From positions 1 through 24,586 of the forward strand of contig CALAXO010000125.1 in assembly GCA_937894955.1 (NCBI GenBank): a DNA stretch of 24,586 nucleotides, read 5' to 3'. The stretch's first letter is position 1. Every line of letters starts with the position of its first letter. The position numbers were made by a program, and so were the translations under genes. Shown piece after piece: positions 6,242 through 12,989 of this stretch. Origin of the DNA: an uncultured Clostridia bacterium (GTDB lineage Bacteria; Bacillota; Clostridia; Christensenellales; CAG-138). A model generated the notes under the pieces. It was not told the origin of the DNA, did not search any database, and saw only the letters and a list, made by a program, of their open reading frames with translations.

Positions 6242-7393
6242 ATGAAAAAAATCGCTGTTTTCGGTTCAACAGGTTCAATCGGAACACAAACGCTCTCCGT
6301 TGCGGGATTTTACCCGGATGAATTCGAAGTTTATGCAATAGCTGCAAACAAAAACGCAGAGCAGGTGATTCGCAGCGCAAATAAATTTCATCCGAAGTTC
6401 ATCGGCATGTATGACGAATCCGCCGCGCGGGAAGTTGCCGAACGCTGCCCCGGCATCACTGTTGTTTCGGGCAGCGAGGTGAACTCTCTTGCAGCTCTTT
6501 CCGAAGTTGACATTGTTGTGAACGGCGTCAGCGGCTTTGCGGGGCTGTTCCCGCTGCTTTCCGCACTCCGTGCGGGAAAAACCGTTGCGCTTGCAAACAA
6601 AGAAAGCATCGTTTGCGGGCATGTTGTTGTGAACCGCACTCTCGCTGAATTCGGCGGAAAAATACTTCCTGTTGACAGCGAACAAAGTGCAATTTTTCAA
6701 TGTCTTGCCGCAGGCCGCAGTGAGGATGTTCGTTCGCTTATTCTGACCGCATCCGGGGGTATGTTCCGCAACGCTTCGGCCGATGAGCTTGCCCGTGTAA
6801 CGCCGCAAACGGCACTCCGTCACCCAACGTGGAACATGGGCGGAAAAATCACGATCGATTCATCCACGCTGTTCAACAAGGGGCTTGAGCTCATGGAGGC
6901 CGGGTGGCTGTTTGATATTGAACCGAATCGAATCGAAATTCTTATTCACCCGCAGTCCGTTGTGCATTCGATGGTCGAATTTTGCGACGGTGCAGTGTTT
7001 GCGCAGATGAGCCCTCCCGATATGCGCCTTGCGATTCAGTATGCGCTCACCTACCCGCACCGCATCACATCTCAGCTTCCGCGGCTTGACCTTGCAGAGC
7101 TGCATTCGCTCACGTTCGAAAAACCCGACTGCAAACGATTCCCCGCAATTTCTCTTGCATATGAAGCTTTCCGCGACGGCAGCAGTCTGCCCATCGCCTA
7201 CAATTCCGCCAACGAAACGGCCGTTGATCTGTTCGTTCGCGGCTGCATCGGTTTTACAGACATTGCAAAATGTGTTGAATATTCAATGGAAAGAATTCCC
7301 CGTGAAAAAATCGGCTCCGTTGACGACATACTTTATCTTGATAAAGAAGCCCGCAGGTTGGCCTGTGAATGCTTCAGAAAGGAAACATTATGA
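6242..7393 (+). CDS. dxr: 1-deoxy-D-xylulose-5-phosphate reductoisomerase
   Basis: The 383-residue enzyme carries out the committed step of the MEP isoprenoid pathway, converting DXP to 2-C-methylerythritol 4-phosphate with NADPH and a divalent metal. The NADPH-binding GSTGSIGTQTL is at 8-18; ALANKESIVCG near 116, PVDSEQSAIFQCL near 142 (metal ligands D and E), LTASGG, HPTWNMGGKITIDSSTLFNK with GLELMEAGWLF, and IHPQSVVHSMVEF follow in order. CGGAGGA (6228-6234) precedes the ATG. Its TGA overlaps the ATG of rseP by 4 bp. The isoprenoid made here supplies UppS, encoded two genes upstream. Confidence 0.98.
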   Translation: MKKIAVFGSTGSIGTQTLSVAGFYPDEFEVYAIAANKNAEQVIRSANKFHPKFIGMYDESAAREVAERCPGITVVSGSEVNSLAALSEVDIVVNGVSGFAGLFPLLSALRAGKTVALANKESIVCGHVVVNRTLAEFGGKILPVDSEQSAIFQCLAAGRSEDVRSLILTASGGMFRNASADELARVTPQTALRHPTWNMGGKITIDSSTLFNKGLELMEAGWLFDIEPNRIEILIHPQSVVHSMVEFCDGAVFAQMSPPDMRLAIQYALTYPHRITSQLPRLDLAELHSLTFEKPDCKRFPAISLAYEAFRDGSSLPIAYNSANETAVDLFVRGCIGFTDIAKCVEYSMERIPREKIGSVDDILYLDKEARRLACECFRKETL

Positions 7394-8472
7394 CAATTGT
7401 TTACATACTTCTTGCTATACTTATTCTTGAGCTGCTGATTTTCCTGCATGAGCTCGGCCATTTTACGGCGGGCAAACTGCTCGGTTTCCGCATACTCGGC
7501 TTTTCGCTCGGATTCGGTCCGGCTCTTTTCAAATTCAAAAAGGGCGAAACCGAATACTCTCTTCGTGCGTTTCCCGTGGGTGGTTTGTGTCAGTTCGACG
7601 GTGAGGATGAAGAAGCCTTGGAGAACGACCCGCGCCGATTCAACGCCCAGCCTGTTTGGAAGCGTTTCATCGTCATTCTTGCCGGCCCGTTCATGAATAT
7701 ACTCACCGCTTTTCTTATTGCGTTCGTGTTCTATATCTGCAAACCGATGCCGGTTTATGCCGTTGACCCTGTTACGCATTACGAGATTCCGATCGTTGCT
7801 TCAGTTAATGAAAACAGCCCCGCAGAAAAGGCCGGACTGAAAAACGGTGATGTCATCATTGCAATTAACGGTAAATATCCGACCGAAACGGCTGACACGG
7901 ACATCTACTCCTCTGTTTCCGCACTTATCAGTGCCGCAGGCAATGATTTTGTTATGACTGTTGAGCGCAGCGGCGCGCAGCTGGATCTTGCCGTCAACGA
8001 CGCCTTCAACTCAGCTGAAAACAGAACCGTTATCGGCATAACAATAAGCGGACTTGTTGAGGACTATCGGCATTTGAACGTTCTTCAGGCGGCAGCAGGT
8101 TCCGGAGAATACCTTGTTCTCATCGTGAAAGCGACAGCTCAGGGCATTGCCGGCATGTTCAAACACGGCATCCACAGCGGAGATATTTCCGGCGTTGTCG
8201 GAACGGTCGGAATAATGGTCGATGTTGCGCGGGAATCAATGATTAATCTTGTCAACATCGCGGTAATCCTTTCGCTCAGCCTTGGGTTGTTCAACCTTAT
8301 CCCGTTCCCCGCACTCGACGGCGGAAGGCTGCTGTTCCTTCTGATAGAAGCAATTATTCACCATCCGCTGAACCGCAAGGTTGAAGCAATCGTGAACGGT
8401 GTGGGGCTCGTTCTGCTGTTCACACTTATGATAATTGTTACCATCAGCGACGTTGTGGGACTTTTCAGATAA
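7390..8472 (+). CDS. rseP: RIP metalloprotease RseP/RasP (site-2 protease family)
   Basis: This 360-residue membrane zinc protease cleaves transmembrane segments of regulatory proteins such as anti-sigma factors, and clears signal-peptide remnants. HELGH is at 20-24 in the first membrane helix, a PDZ domain spans roughly 120-190 (VNENSPAEKAGLKNGDVII), and the second metal motif NLIPFPALDGGRLL contains D310. The start at 7390 is chosen because GAAAGGA (7377-7383) lies 6 nt before it and the hydrophobic helix follows at once; an in-frame ATG at 7369 is possible. The gene overlaps dxr by 4 bp (ATGA), so the two are translationally coupled. It ends the + strand operon, with a terminator 45 bp after the stop. 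Confidence 0.96.
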   Translation: MTIVYILLAILILELLIFLHELGHFTAGKLLGFRILGFSLGFGPALFKFKKGETEYSLRAFPVGGLCQFDGEDEEALENDPRRFNAQPVWKRFIVILAGPFMNILTAFLIAFVFYICKPMPVYAVDPVTHYEIPIVASVNENSPAEKAGLKNGDVIIAINGKYPTETADTDIYSSVSALISAAGNDFVMTVERSGAQLDLAVNDAFNSAENRTVIGITISGLVEDYRHLNVLQAAAGSGEYLVLIVKATAQGIAGMFKHGIHSGDISGVVGTVGIMVDVARESMINLVNIAVILSLSLGLFNLIPFPALDGGRLLFLLIEAIIHHPLNRKVEAIVNGVGLVLLFTLMIIVTISDVVGLFR

Positions 8473-8517
8473 TCAGATAATTAGGCTGAGAATGAAGTTC
8501 AATAAACAGAAATGCGA

Positions 8518-8555
8518 CATCGGCAGCTCCCAAAACAGGAACTGCCGATGTTTTT
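8518..8555 (+). terminator. Intrinsic terminator after rseP
   Basis: CATCGGCAG (8518-8526) pairs perfectly with CTGCCGATG (8542-8550), followed by TTTTTATTT. It lies between the convergent rseP and mreB-like genes. The reverse orientation lacks a strong T-run, so it mainly ends the + strand transcript. Confidence 0.9.
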
Positions 8556-8573
8556 ATTTGTTTTATATGCAAG

Positions 8574-9593
8574 TCACACCGAGGCTTCGACAGCGGTCGC
8601 CGAGGAACGTGCCGCCCTGATTTCGGCAAACAGTTTTTTGAATGCCGCTGCCCTGCTTTCTTTTTTAAAAATCACTGCATTCATCCCATCCGCAACCGCG
8701 GTCACTGCATTTTTTGCGGTTAAAATCGGTATTTTGGGAAGTTCGCGGCTGAGACACTCCGCAAGGCCGAATTGCAATGCACCTCCGCCGACCAGGGTTA
8801 TTCCGGTATCAAGAAGGTCGGCGGCAGCCTCCGGCTGCAAAGCCTTCACGGCATCTTTAACGAAACGAATGATTGCAGTATGTCCTTTTTGTGCAGCCGC
8901 CCGCAGCTCCGCACCGTTTGCGCGTACCGTTTGCGGCAAACCGTCGTCGGCCGAACGCCCCTCAATATCAAAGCTCAGTTTATTCAGGTTCTGTTTAATT
9001 ATTTCCGCCATGCGCTCACCTATCAGCAGCCTGTGTTCATCGCGGAACCAATTTTGAATCGCCCTGTCCACAGCCGCGCTGCCCTCATCCGCAAACCCCT
9101 GCCAAAGCATTCCGCCGTTTGCGAATGCAGCGCAAGTCATTGTTTCCGCTCCGATGTTCACAATCATATGTGCCCTGTCCGAAAACAAATCCGCATCAGC
9201 CCCTATTGCTCCCATCAAAAGCGGATCGTGCACCCGAAGCGCACGAAACCCCGCAAGACGTGCCGCCTGTTTGAGTGCGTTTTGCTTAACTGCAGGCAGC
9301 ATATGCGGTATCGCTGTATGCAGCTCAATCGATGCCGTTGTACGCTTGCCGGTTTTTTCACATGCAAGCCGACCGAGCAGCAGCGCAAGCATACGCGTAT
9401 TTGCCGCCGCACCGTCGCGAACAGGCCGAATTACGCCGCTGCGATGCAGCAGTGCTGCATTGCCCGCCGCGGCAACCGTGAGTCTTGCGCCCGCTTCAAG
9501 AGCAATTGCCGTTTCCTCCGCCGTAACTCCCCCCCGTGAAACGCATTTTATGCATTTTGAACCTATATCCGCTGCAAAAACAGTTTTGAACAT
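8574..9593 (-). CDS. Degenerate MreB-like actin homologue
   Basis: The 339-residue protein aligns by eye with MreB/Mbl: the block SGVIRPVRDG near 52, a helix ending LAGFRALRVHDPLLMGAIGADAD (113-135), LLIGERMAEIIK at 189-200, and the adenosine motif LVGGGALQFGLAECLS at 267-282. MreB polymers guide side-wall synthesis. Two nucleotide motifs are altered: phosphate-1 reads ADIGSKCIKCV rather than the usual DLGTxN, and phosphate-2 reads VNIGAETM (145-152) where MreB has VDIGGGTT, so the catalytic Asp is Asn and the glycines are lost. ATP hydrolysis may be impaired. ATG at 9593 has GGAGGT at 9603-9608. maf lies upstream on the same strand, as in Bacillus maf-radC-mreB, but no radC, mreC or mreD is next to it. 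It could be a second, non-canonical MreB paralogue. Confidence 0.8.
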   Translation of the reverse strand: MFKTVFAADIGSKCIKCVSRGGVTAEETAIALEAGARLTVAAAGNAALLHRSGVIRPVRDGAAANTRMLALLLGRLACEKTGKRTTASIELHTAIPHMLPAVKQNALKQAARLAGFRALRVHDPLLMGAIGADADLFSDRAHMIVNIGAETMTCAAFANGGMLWQGFADEGSAAVDRAIQNWFRDEHRLLIGERMAEIIKQNLNKLSFDIEGRSADDGLPQTVRANGAELRAAAQKGHTAIIRFVKDAVKALQPEAAADLLDTGITLVGGGALQFGLAECLSRELPKIPILTAKNAVTAVADGMNAVIFKKESRAAAFKKLFAEIRAARSSATAVEASV

Positions 9594-9745
9594 CTTTGAA
9601 CGACCTCCGAAACAATTCCTTCTCGGCACGGAGAATGCATTCAGTCCCTGCACTCCCTGTCCCTATTAGAAATTATTCCCTTTTTTGCAAAGAATAACCC
9701 GTTCCGATTCAAAACTTTTCGGTTTTTTTGGCTTTTTACGGCAAA

Positions 9746-10504
9746 TCAAAGTGTTCTGCACCGCCGAATCGCCGCATACGGCAGAGTTAACTCTCCCTCG
9801 CTCTGTTGGATACGTTCGTAAAAGCCGTGCGGTAATATTCCGATTTTTTTAAGCATTTTGTACAGCACAGGAATCGGCATGCCTATGACCGTGAAATAAT
9901 TGCCCCGAATTTCGCGTACAAACATGCCGAACGGCCCCTGTATGCCGTAAGAACCCGCCTTGTCCAGCGGATCGCCCGAATTCACATAATCTGCTATCTC
10001 ATCAGGAGACAGAGTTTCAAACGTAACCTCCGTAATGCTGCATTCAGTTTGGACTTCCGCCTTTTCCTGAATGCTGCATCCAGTTTGAATTTCCTCTCTG
10101 TTCCGAATGCTGCATTGAGCAGCGTCTGCGTTTTCATCGGAGATATCCGCAATCACGGACACTCCGGTGAAAACTCTGTGTGTTTTTCCGGAAAGCATTG
10201 AAAGAATGCGCACTGCATCCTTCGCATCTTTGGGCTTGCCGATAATCACGGGCTTTGTTTCCCCATCCTTTTGAAAAGCAACAACTGTATCGGAGCCGAT
10301 AACCGCAAAATTCCGCCGCCCCGCGGCAAATAGACGGTCAAAGACTTCTTTCGCCTTGCGAAGCGAAAGAGCACGAACAAAACTTTCCGGGTCACTTTCA
10401 TCAATCGTTTCATCAGCATTGCTGACAATAATCTCATAGTCATATCCGCACATTGTCAGCAGCTCGCGCCTGCGCTGTGAGCCGCTTGCAAGAACCAATT
10501 TCAT
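9746..10504 (-). CDS. maf: Maf-like nucleoside triphosphate pyrophosphatase with repeat insertion
   Basis: The 252-residue protein belongs to the Maf/ITPase-like family, which hydrolyses non-standard or canonical NTPs to NMPs and is linked to septum control. LASGSQRRRELL (5-16), VIGSDTVVAF (68-77), IGKPKDAKDAVRILSMLSGKTHRVFTGV (88-115), and DKAGSYGIQG (181-190) with GNYFTVIGMP (201-210) are intact. Between residues 120 and 158, where most relatives go directly from one strand to the next, there is a ~35-residue insertion built from a 12-residue repeat (CSI at 131, 143 and 155). The last ~27 residues also extend beyond the usual end. AAGGAAA precedes the ATG. The gene is longer than the ~190-200 residue norm for these two reasons. 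It is likely co-transcribed with the MreB-like gene, 152 bp downstream. Confidence 0.93.
   Translation of the reverse strand: MKLVLASGSQRRRELLTMCGYDYEIIVSNADETIDESDPESFVRALSLRKAKEVFDRLFAAGRRNFAVIGSDTVVAFQKDGETKPVIIGKPKDAKDAVRILSMLSGKTHRVFTGVSVIADISDENADAAQCSIRNREEIQTGCSIQEKAEVQTECSITEVTFETLSPDEIADYVNSGDPLDKAGSYGIQGPFGMFVREIRGNYFTVIGMPIPVLYKMLKKIGILPHGFYERIQQSEGELTLPYAAIRRCRTL
10034..10115 (-). repeat. 36-bp in-frame tandem repeat inside maf
   Basis: The word AATGCTGCAT (+ strand) recurs at 10034, 10070 and 10106, an exact 36-bp period, with the flanking 26 bp partly conserved between the first two units. It encodes 12-residue units starting CSI. The multiple of three keeps the Maf frame open. 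Confidence 0.85.
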
Positions 10505-10715
10505 AGTCGTTTTCCTTACGTTGCATTAATTTCGGAATACTGTATACGCAGTTCGCACGCATTTGCCGTATTTTACATTTTATTGTCAAATCAGACTTTT
10601 TCAATACGTCTTGTACTGCGTTTGCCTTCGGGCAGGGCTATAATACCAGTATTGCCGATGCATTTCAAGGTCTGATTCCCCGTTTTGAAAAAAGTTTAAA
10701 AATTTTTTCACAGAA
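10505..10715. other. Divergent intergenic region between maf and mraZ
   Basis: No gene is seen in this AT-rich stretch. A perfect -35 box on the minus strand (TTGACA, + coordinates 10584-10589) faces maf but its best -10 is poor. A TATAAT at 10639-10644 on the + strand lacks a good -35. An AT-only inverted repeat, TGAAAAAA with TTTTTTCA (about 10686-10710), lies just upstream of the mraZ promoter and could act as an UP element. Confidence 0.4.
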
Positions 10716-10741
10716 GTGGTGAAAGGTGTTGATTTGTGGGG
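10716..10741 (+). promoter_or_regulatory. Three 10-bp-spaced MraZ-type boxes (putative operator)
   Basis: GTG begins at 10716, 10726 and 10736, that is GTGGTG, GTGTTG and GTGGGG with an exact 10-bp period. MraZ binds tandem GTGG/TGGG-type repeats one helical turn apart upstream of its own gene in several bacteria. Here the repeats overlap the -35 box and the spacer of the mraZ promoter, so binding would repress the dcw cluster. Confidence 0.7.
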
Positions 10742-10757
10742 CGATTGATGATATAAT
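10729..10757 (+). promoter_or_regulatory. Sigma-A promoter of the dcw cluster
   Basis: TTGATT (10729-10734) and TATAAT (10752-10757) are separated by 17 bp. Transcription would start near 10764 and leave a leader of about 138 nt before mraZ. Confidence 0.8.
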
Positions 10758-10800
10758 CAGCACACATCCCACGATACGGGTAATGCATTACATAGTAAAC

Positions 10801-10871
10801 ACCGAATCAAGCTCATTCTGCGAAAAGACCATGAATTCCGCGCTTTTTTTGCAGAAATGCAGAATTTCGGT
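10801..10871 (+). repeat. Long bulged hairpin in the mraZ leader
   Basis: ACCGAA (10801-10806) and ATTCTGC (10815-10821) pair with the contiguous GCAGAAT and TTCGGT (10859-10871), giving 13 base pairs interrupted by an 8-nt bulge. The loop holds seven T (10844-10850). It lies wholly within the predicted mraZ 5' leader. No known riboswitch is recognised. Confidence 0.45.
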
Positions 10872-10901
10872 GTACTCAATCGAAATTAAGGCGGTGTCGG
10901 C

Positions 10902-11405
10902 ATGCTGTTGGGGCAATCCAGAAACAATTTGGACTCCAAGGGGCGAATTTTCGTCCCCGTTAAGTGGCGTCCTGACACCTCCGATCACGTTGTTGTTCTT
11001 ATCGGATTGAATCCTGCCGATGTCAAAAAGGAAGAAAGATTCCTTCAGATTCTTCGGTACGAAAAGTTTGTTGAATTCGCAAAGGATCTAACCTCCTCGC
11101 GTCCCTCCGATTTATCCCTTATGCGTGCAAAGCGAAAGATCTTTTCAAGCGCGGAAGAGTGTACCCTTGACAAACAGGGGCGCATACTGATTCCGCAATG
11201 GCTTCTAAAATATGCAAACCTTAAGGATGAGGTTCTGCTTTGCGGTGTTGAAGATCGCATTCTCGTTTGGAATCCCGATGATTTCGAAGCAGCGGAAGCT
11301 GACTACACGCTTAATGAGCTTTGCTCGGATGTTCAGAATTATTCCGATAAAACTCCCGGTAATTTTTCCGCAGCATCGCTCATATCATCCGCATTCGGAG
11401 GTTAA
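10902..11405 (+). CDS. mraZ: Transcriptional regulator MraZ
   Basis: MraZ is a ring-forming DNA-binding protein that controls its own dcw operon. Two SpoVT-AbrB-type halves are visible, each with the family motif: LDSKGRIFVP near 10-19 and LDKQGRILIP near 89-98. The start MLLGQSRNNLDSKGR matches the family start. AAGGCGGT (10888-10895) precedes the ATG. At 167 residues it is longer than the usual ~145, the excess being a C-terminal tail after WNPDDFEA. Its likely binding boxes are at 10716-10741. The ribosome binding site of rsmH lies within its last codons. Confidence 0.95.
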   Translation: MLLGQSRNNLDSKGRIFVPVKWRPDTSDHVVVLIGLNPADVKKEERFLQILRYEKFVEFAKDLTSSRPSDLSLMRAKRKIFSSAEECTLDKQGRILIPQWLLKYANLKDEVLLCGVEDRILVWNPDDFEAAEADYTLNELCSDVQNYSDKTPGNFSAASLISSAFGG

Positions 11406-11411
11406 TAAAAG

Positions 11412-12383
11412 ATGCTCAATGATATAAACACAAGCTCTTATCACACCCCAATCATGCTCCCGCAGGTTCTGTCCCTGCTGCGTCCGGAACGCGGCGGAAC
11501 ATATATTGACGGAACACTCGGCGGCGGCGGTCACAGCCTCGGAATTCTGCGTTCACTCCCTGCCGACGGCAGATTGTTCGGCATTGACCGCGACGGCGAA
11601 GCTATCGCCGCAGCCTCCGCAAGGCTTTCGTTTTTTCCGAACTTCACGGCTGTTCGCGGCAATTTTTTTCGAATGACCGATCTGCTCAATGCCTGCGGTG
11701 TCAACGGCGCAGACGGAATCCTGCTTGATCTCGGCGTAAGCTCGCATCAGCTCGACGATGCAGAGCGCGGGTTTTCATACGGAAGCGAGGCACGGCTCGA
11801 TATGCGGATGGACAAATCCGCTCCGCTCAGCGCACATGATGTTGTAAACGGCTATGATACAGCTGCGTTGACACGAATCATACGCGACTACGGTGAGGAA
11901 CGCTTTGCCTCCCGCATTTCAAATGCGATCACCGCAGCGCGTGCGGACAAGCCCATTGAAACAACAACCGAACTTGCCGAAATTATCAAAAATGCAATAC
12001 CGGCGGCGGCAAGGCGCGACGGGCCGCATCCGGCAAGGCGAACGTTTCAGGCAATTCGAATTGAGGTCAACGGTGAGCTTGCGGGACTTGAACAGGCGGT
12101 GCGCGATGCAATCCGTTTCCTGAATCCGGGAGGAATAATTGCTGTCATAACCTTTCACTCTCTCGAAGACCGAATCGTTAAGAACGTTTTTAAGAACCTT
12201 GCAAACCCCTGCACCTGCCCGCCTAATGCGCCCGTTTGCGTATGCGGACTTAAGCCCGAGGTTGCAATACTTACCAAAAAGCCGCTTGTTGCGGATGAAA
12301 CCGAATTGGATTTGAACTCAAGATCGCGCAGCGCAAAACTCCGCGCAGCGCAGAAACTCATAAACACAACGGGGGACGAATAA
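11412..12383 (+). CDS. rsmH: 16S rRNA (cytosine(1402)-N(4))-methyltransferase
   Basis: The 323-residue SAM-dependent enzyme methylates C1402 in the decoding centre of 16S rRNA. It shows HTPIMLPQVL near 11, the SAM-binding YIDGTLGGGGHS near 31-42, LFGIDRDGEAI, the LLDLGVSSHQLDDAERGFSY block, RIIRDYGEERFASRI, RRTFQAIRIEVNGEL, and ITFHSLEDRIVK. Length is near the family norm of ~310. GGAGG (11397-11401) overlaps the end of mraZ, so expression is coupled. ftsL starts 1 bp after the stop. Confidence 0.98.
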   Translation: MLNDINTSSYHTPIMLPQVLSLLRPERGGTYIDGTLGGGGHSLGILRSLPADGRLFGIDRDGEAIAAASARLSFFPNFTAVRGNFFRMTDLLNACGVNGADGILLDLGVSSHQLDDAERGFSYGSEARLDMRMDKSAPLSAHDVVNGYDTAALTRIIRDYGEERFASRISNAITAARADKPIETTTELAEIIKNAIPAAARRDGPHPARRTFQAIRIEVNGELAGLEQAVRDAIRFLNPGGIIAVITFHSLEDRIVKNVFKNLANPCTCPPNAPVCVCGLKPEVAILTKKPLVADETELDLNSRSRSAKLRAAQKLINTTGDE

Positions 12384-12384
12384 A

Positions 12385-12846
12385 ATGGCAAAGGATTCAA
12401 GATTTAACGGCAGAACTGTTGAGGAAATGCGTGTCTATGCGCCAAACAACGGCTCGTTGGCATACAAAAGCGATTATCTTTACGACACAAGGCTTGCAGC
12501 GACTCAACCCAAGCGCAGGCAGGAAACTGCCGCGCCCGCAGAAACTCAGCCCAAGATTCGCCCGCAGAAAACGCGCATTCCGCTTTCCGTCACGCTGCGT
12601 GAACGCAAAGTCGGAATTAAGCTGACCGCTTTCCTTTTTGTTGCGTTAATCGCGATGTCCGCGCTTTTGGTGGTTCTCCGTTTTGAGCGCATTGCCGGCG
12701 TTCAGCGCGACATCAACGAAATCAATGCCGGCATAGCCGCCGCTCAGCGCGGGTTCGGGGAACTTGACATGGATCTCAGCTCCTCCATCGACCTTGAAGC
12801 GGCACGACTCGCTGCCGAGTCCGCAGGTCTGCACCCGAAAAAATAG
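12385..12846 (+). CDS. ftsL: Cell division protein FtsL-like bitopic protein
   Basis: The 153-residue protein has a charged cytoplasmic N-terminus of ~75 residues rich in K, R and Q, one membrane helix (about 78-98, LTAFLFVALIAMSALLVVL), and an extracytoplasmic segment able to form a coiled coil. It ends in ARLAAESAGLHPKK, which resembles the usual AxxxLGM ending of FtsL. FtsL forms a complex with FtsQ/DivIB and DivIC/FtsB in the divisome. Sequence conservation in this family is low, so the call rests on topology and on its place between rsmH and the class B PBP. It starts 1 bp after rsmH stops. Confidence 0.85.
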   Translation: MAKDSRFNGRTVEEMRVYAPNNGSLAYKSDYLYDTRLAATQPKRRQETAAPAETQPKIRPQKTRIPLSVTLRERKVGIKLTAFLFVALIAMSALLVVLRFERIAGVQRDINEINAGIAAAQRGFGELDMDLSSSIDLEAARLAAESAGLHPKK

Positions 12847-12872
12847 CGGCAAACAGCGGACGAAAGTGCCTG

Positions 12873-12948
12873 CCGGTAAACCGGGGTTCGCCGCGCTTAA
12901 ACAAGCGGCGATAGTTTGGGAATAAAGCATATCGTTCTTTTTCCCGAA
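12873..12948 (+). repeat. Three consecutive hairpins in the ftsL-pbp spacer
   Basis: CCGGT/ACCGG (12873-12884), TCGCCGC/GCGGCGA (12888-12911) and TTTGGGAATAAAG with CTTTTTCCCGAA (12915-12948) can form three hairpins in a row. No T-run follows, so they are not classical terminators. They may set the relative output of ftsL and the downstream PBP by stability or processing. Confidence 0.5.
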
Positions 12949-12989
12949 CCTATCAACGTTTGCCATATATATTCGGAGGTAATTCTGTA

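Noticed and set aside
6088..6321. 77-codon frame in the cdsA-dxr spacer
   Set aside because: It overlaps the start of dxr, which has the better ribosome binding site and clear motifs; the translation resembles no family.
8772..9539. 255-codon + strand frame opposite the mreB-like gene
   Set aside because: Cys- and Arg-rich translation without a domain; the minus strand shows MreB family motifs and a ribosome binding site.
10034..10115. The 36-bp repeats in maf as a CRISPR array
   Set aside because: Only a 10-bp core is well conserved, the unit lies in frame inside a coding gene, and there are no repeat-spacer features or cas genes.
10639..10644. TATAAT in the maf-mraZ region as a further mraZ promoter
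   Set aside because: There is no -35 box at suitable spacing and no extended -10 TG, while a well-formed promoter lies at 10729-10757.
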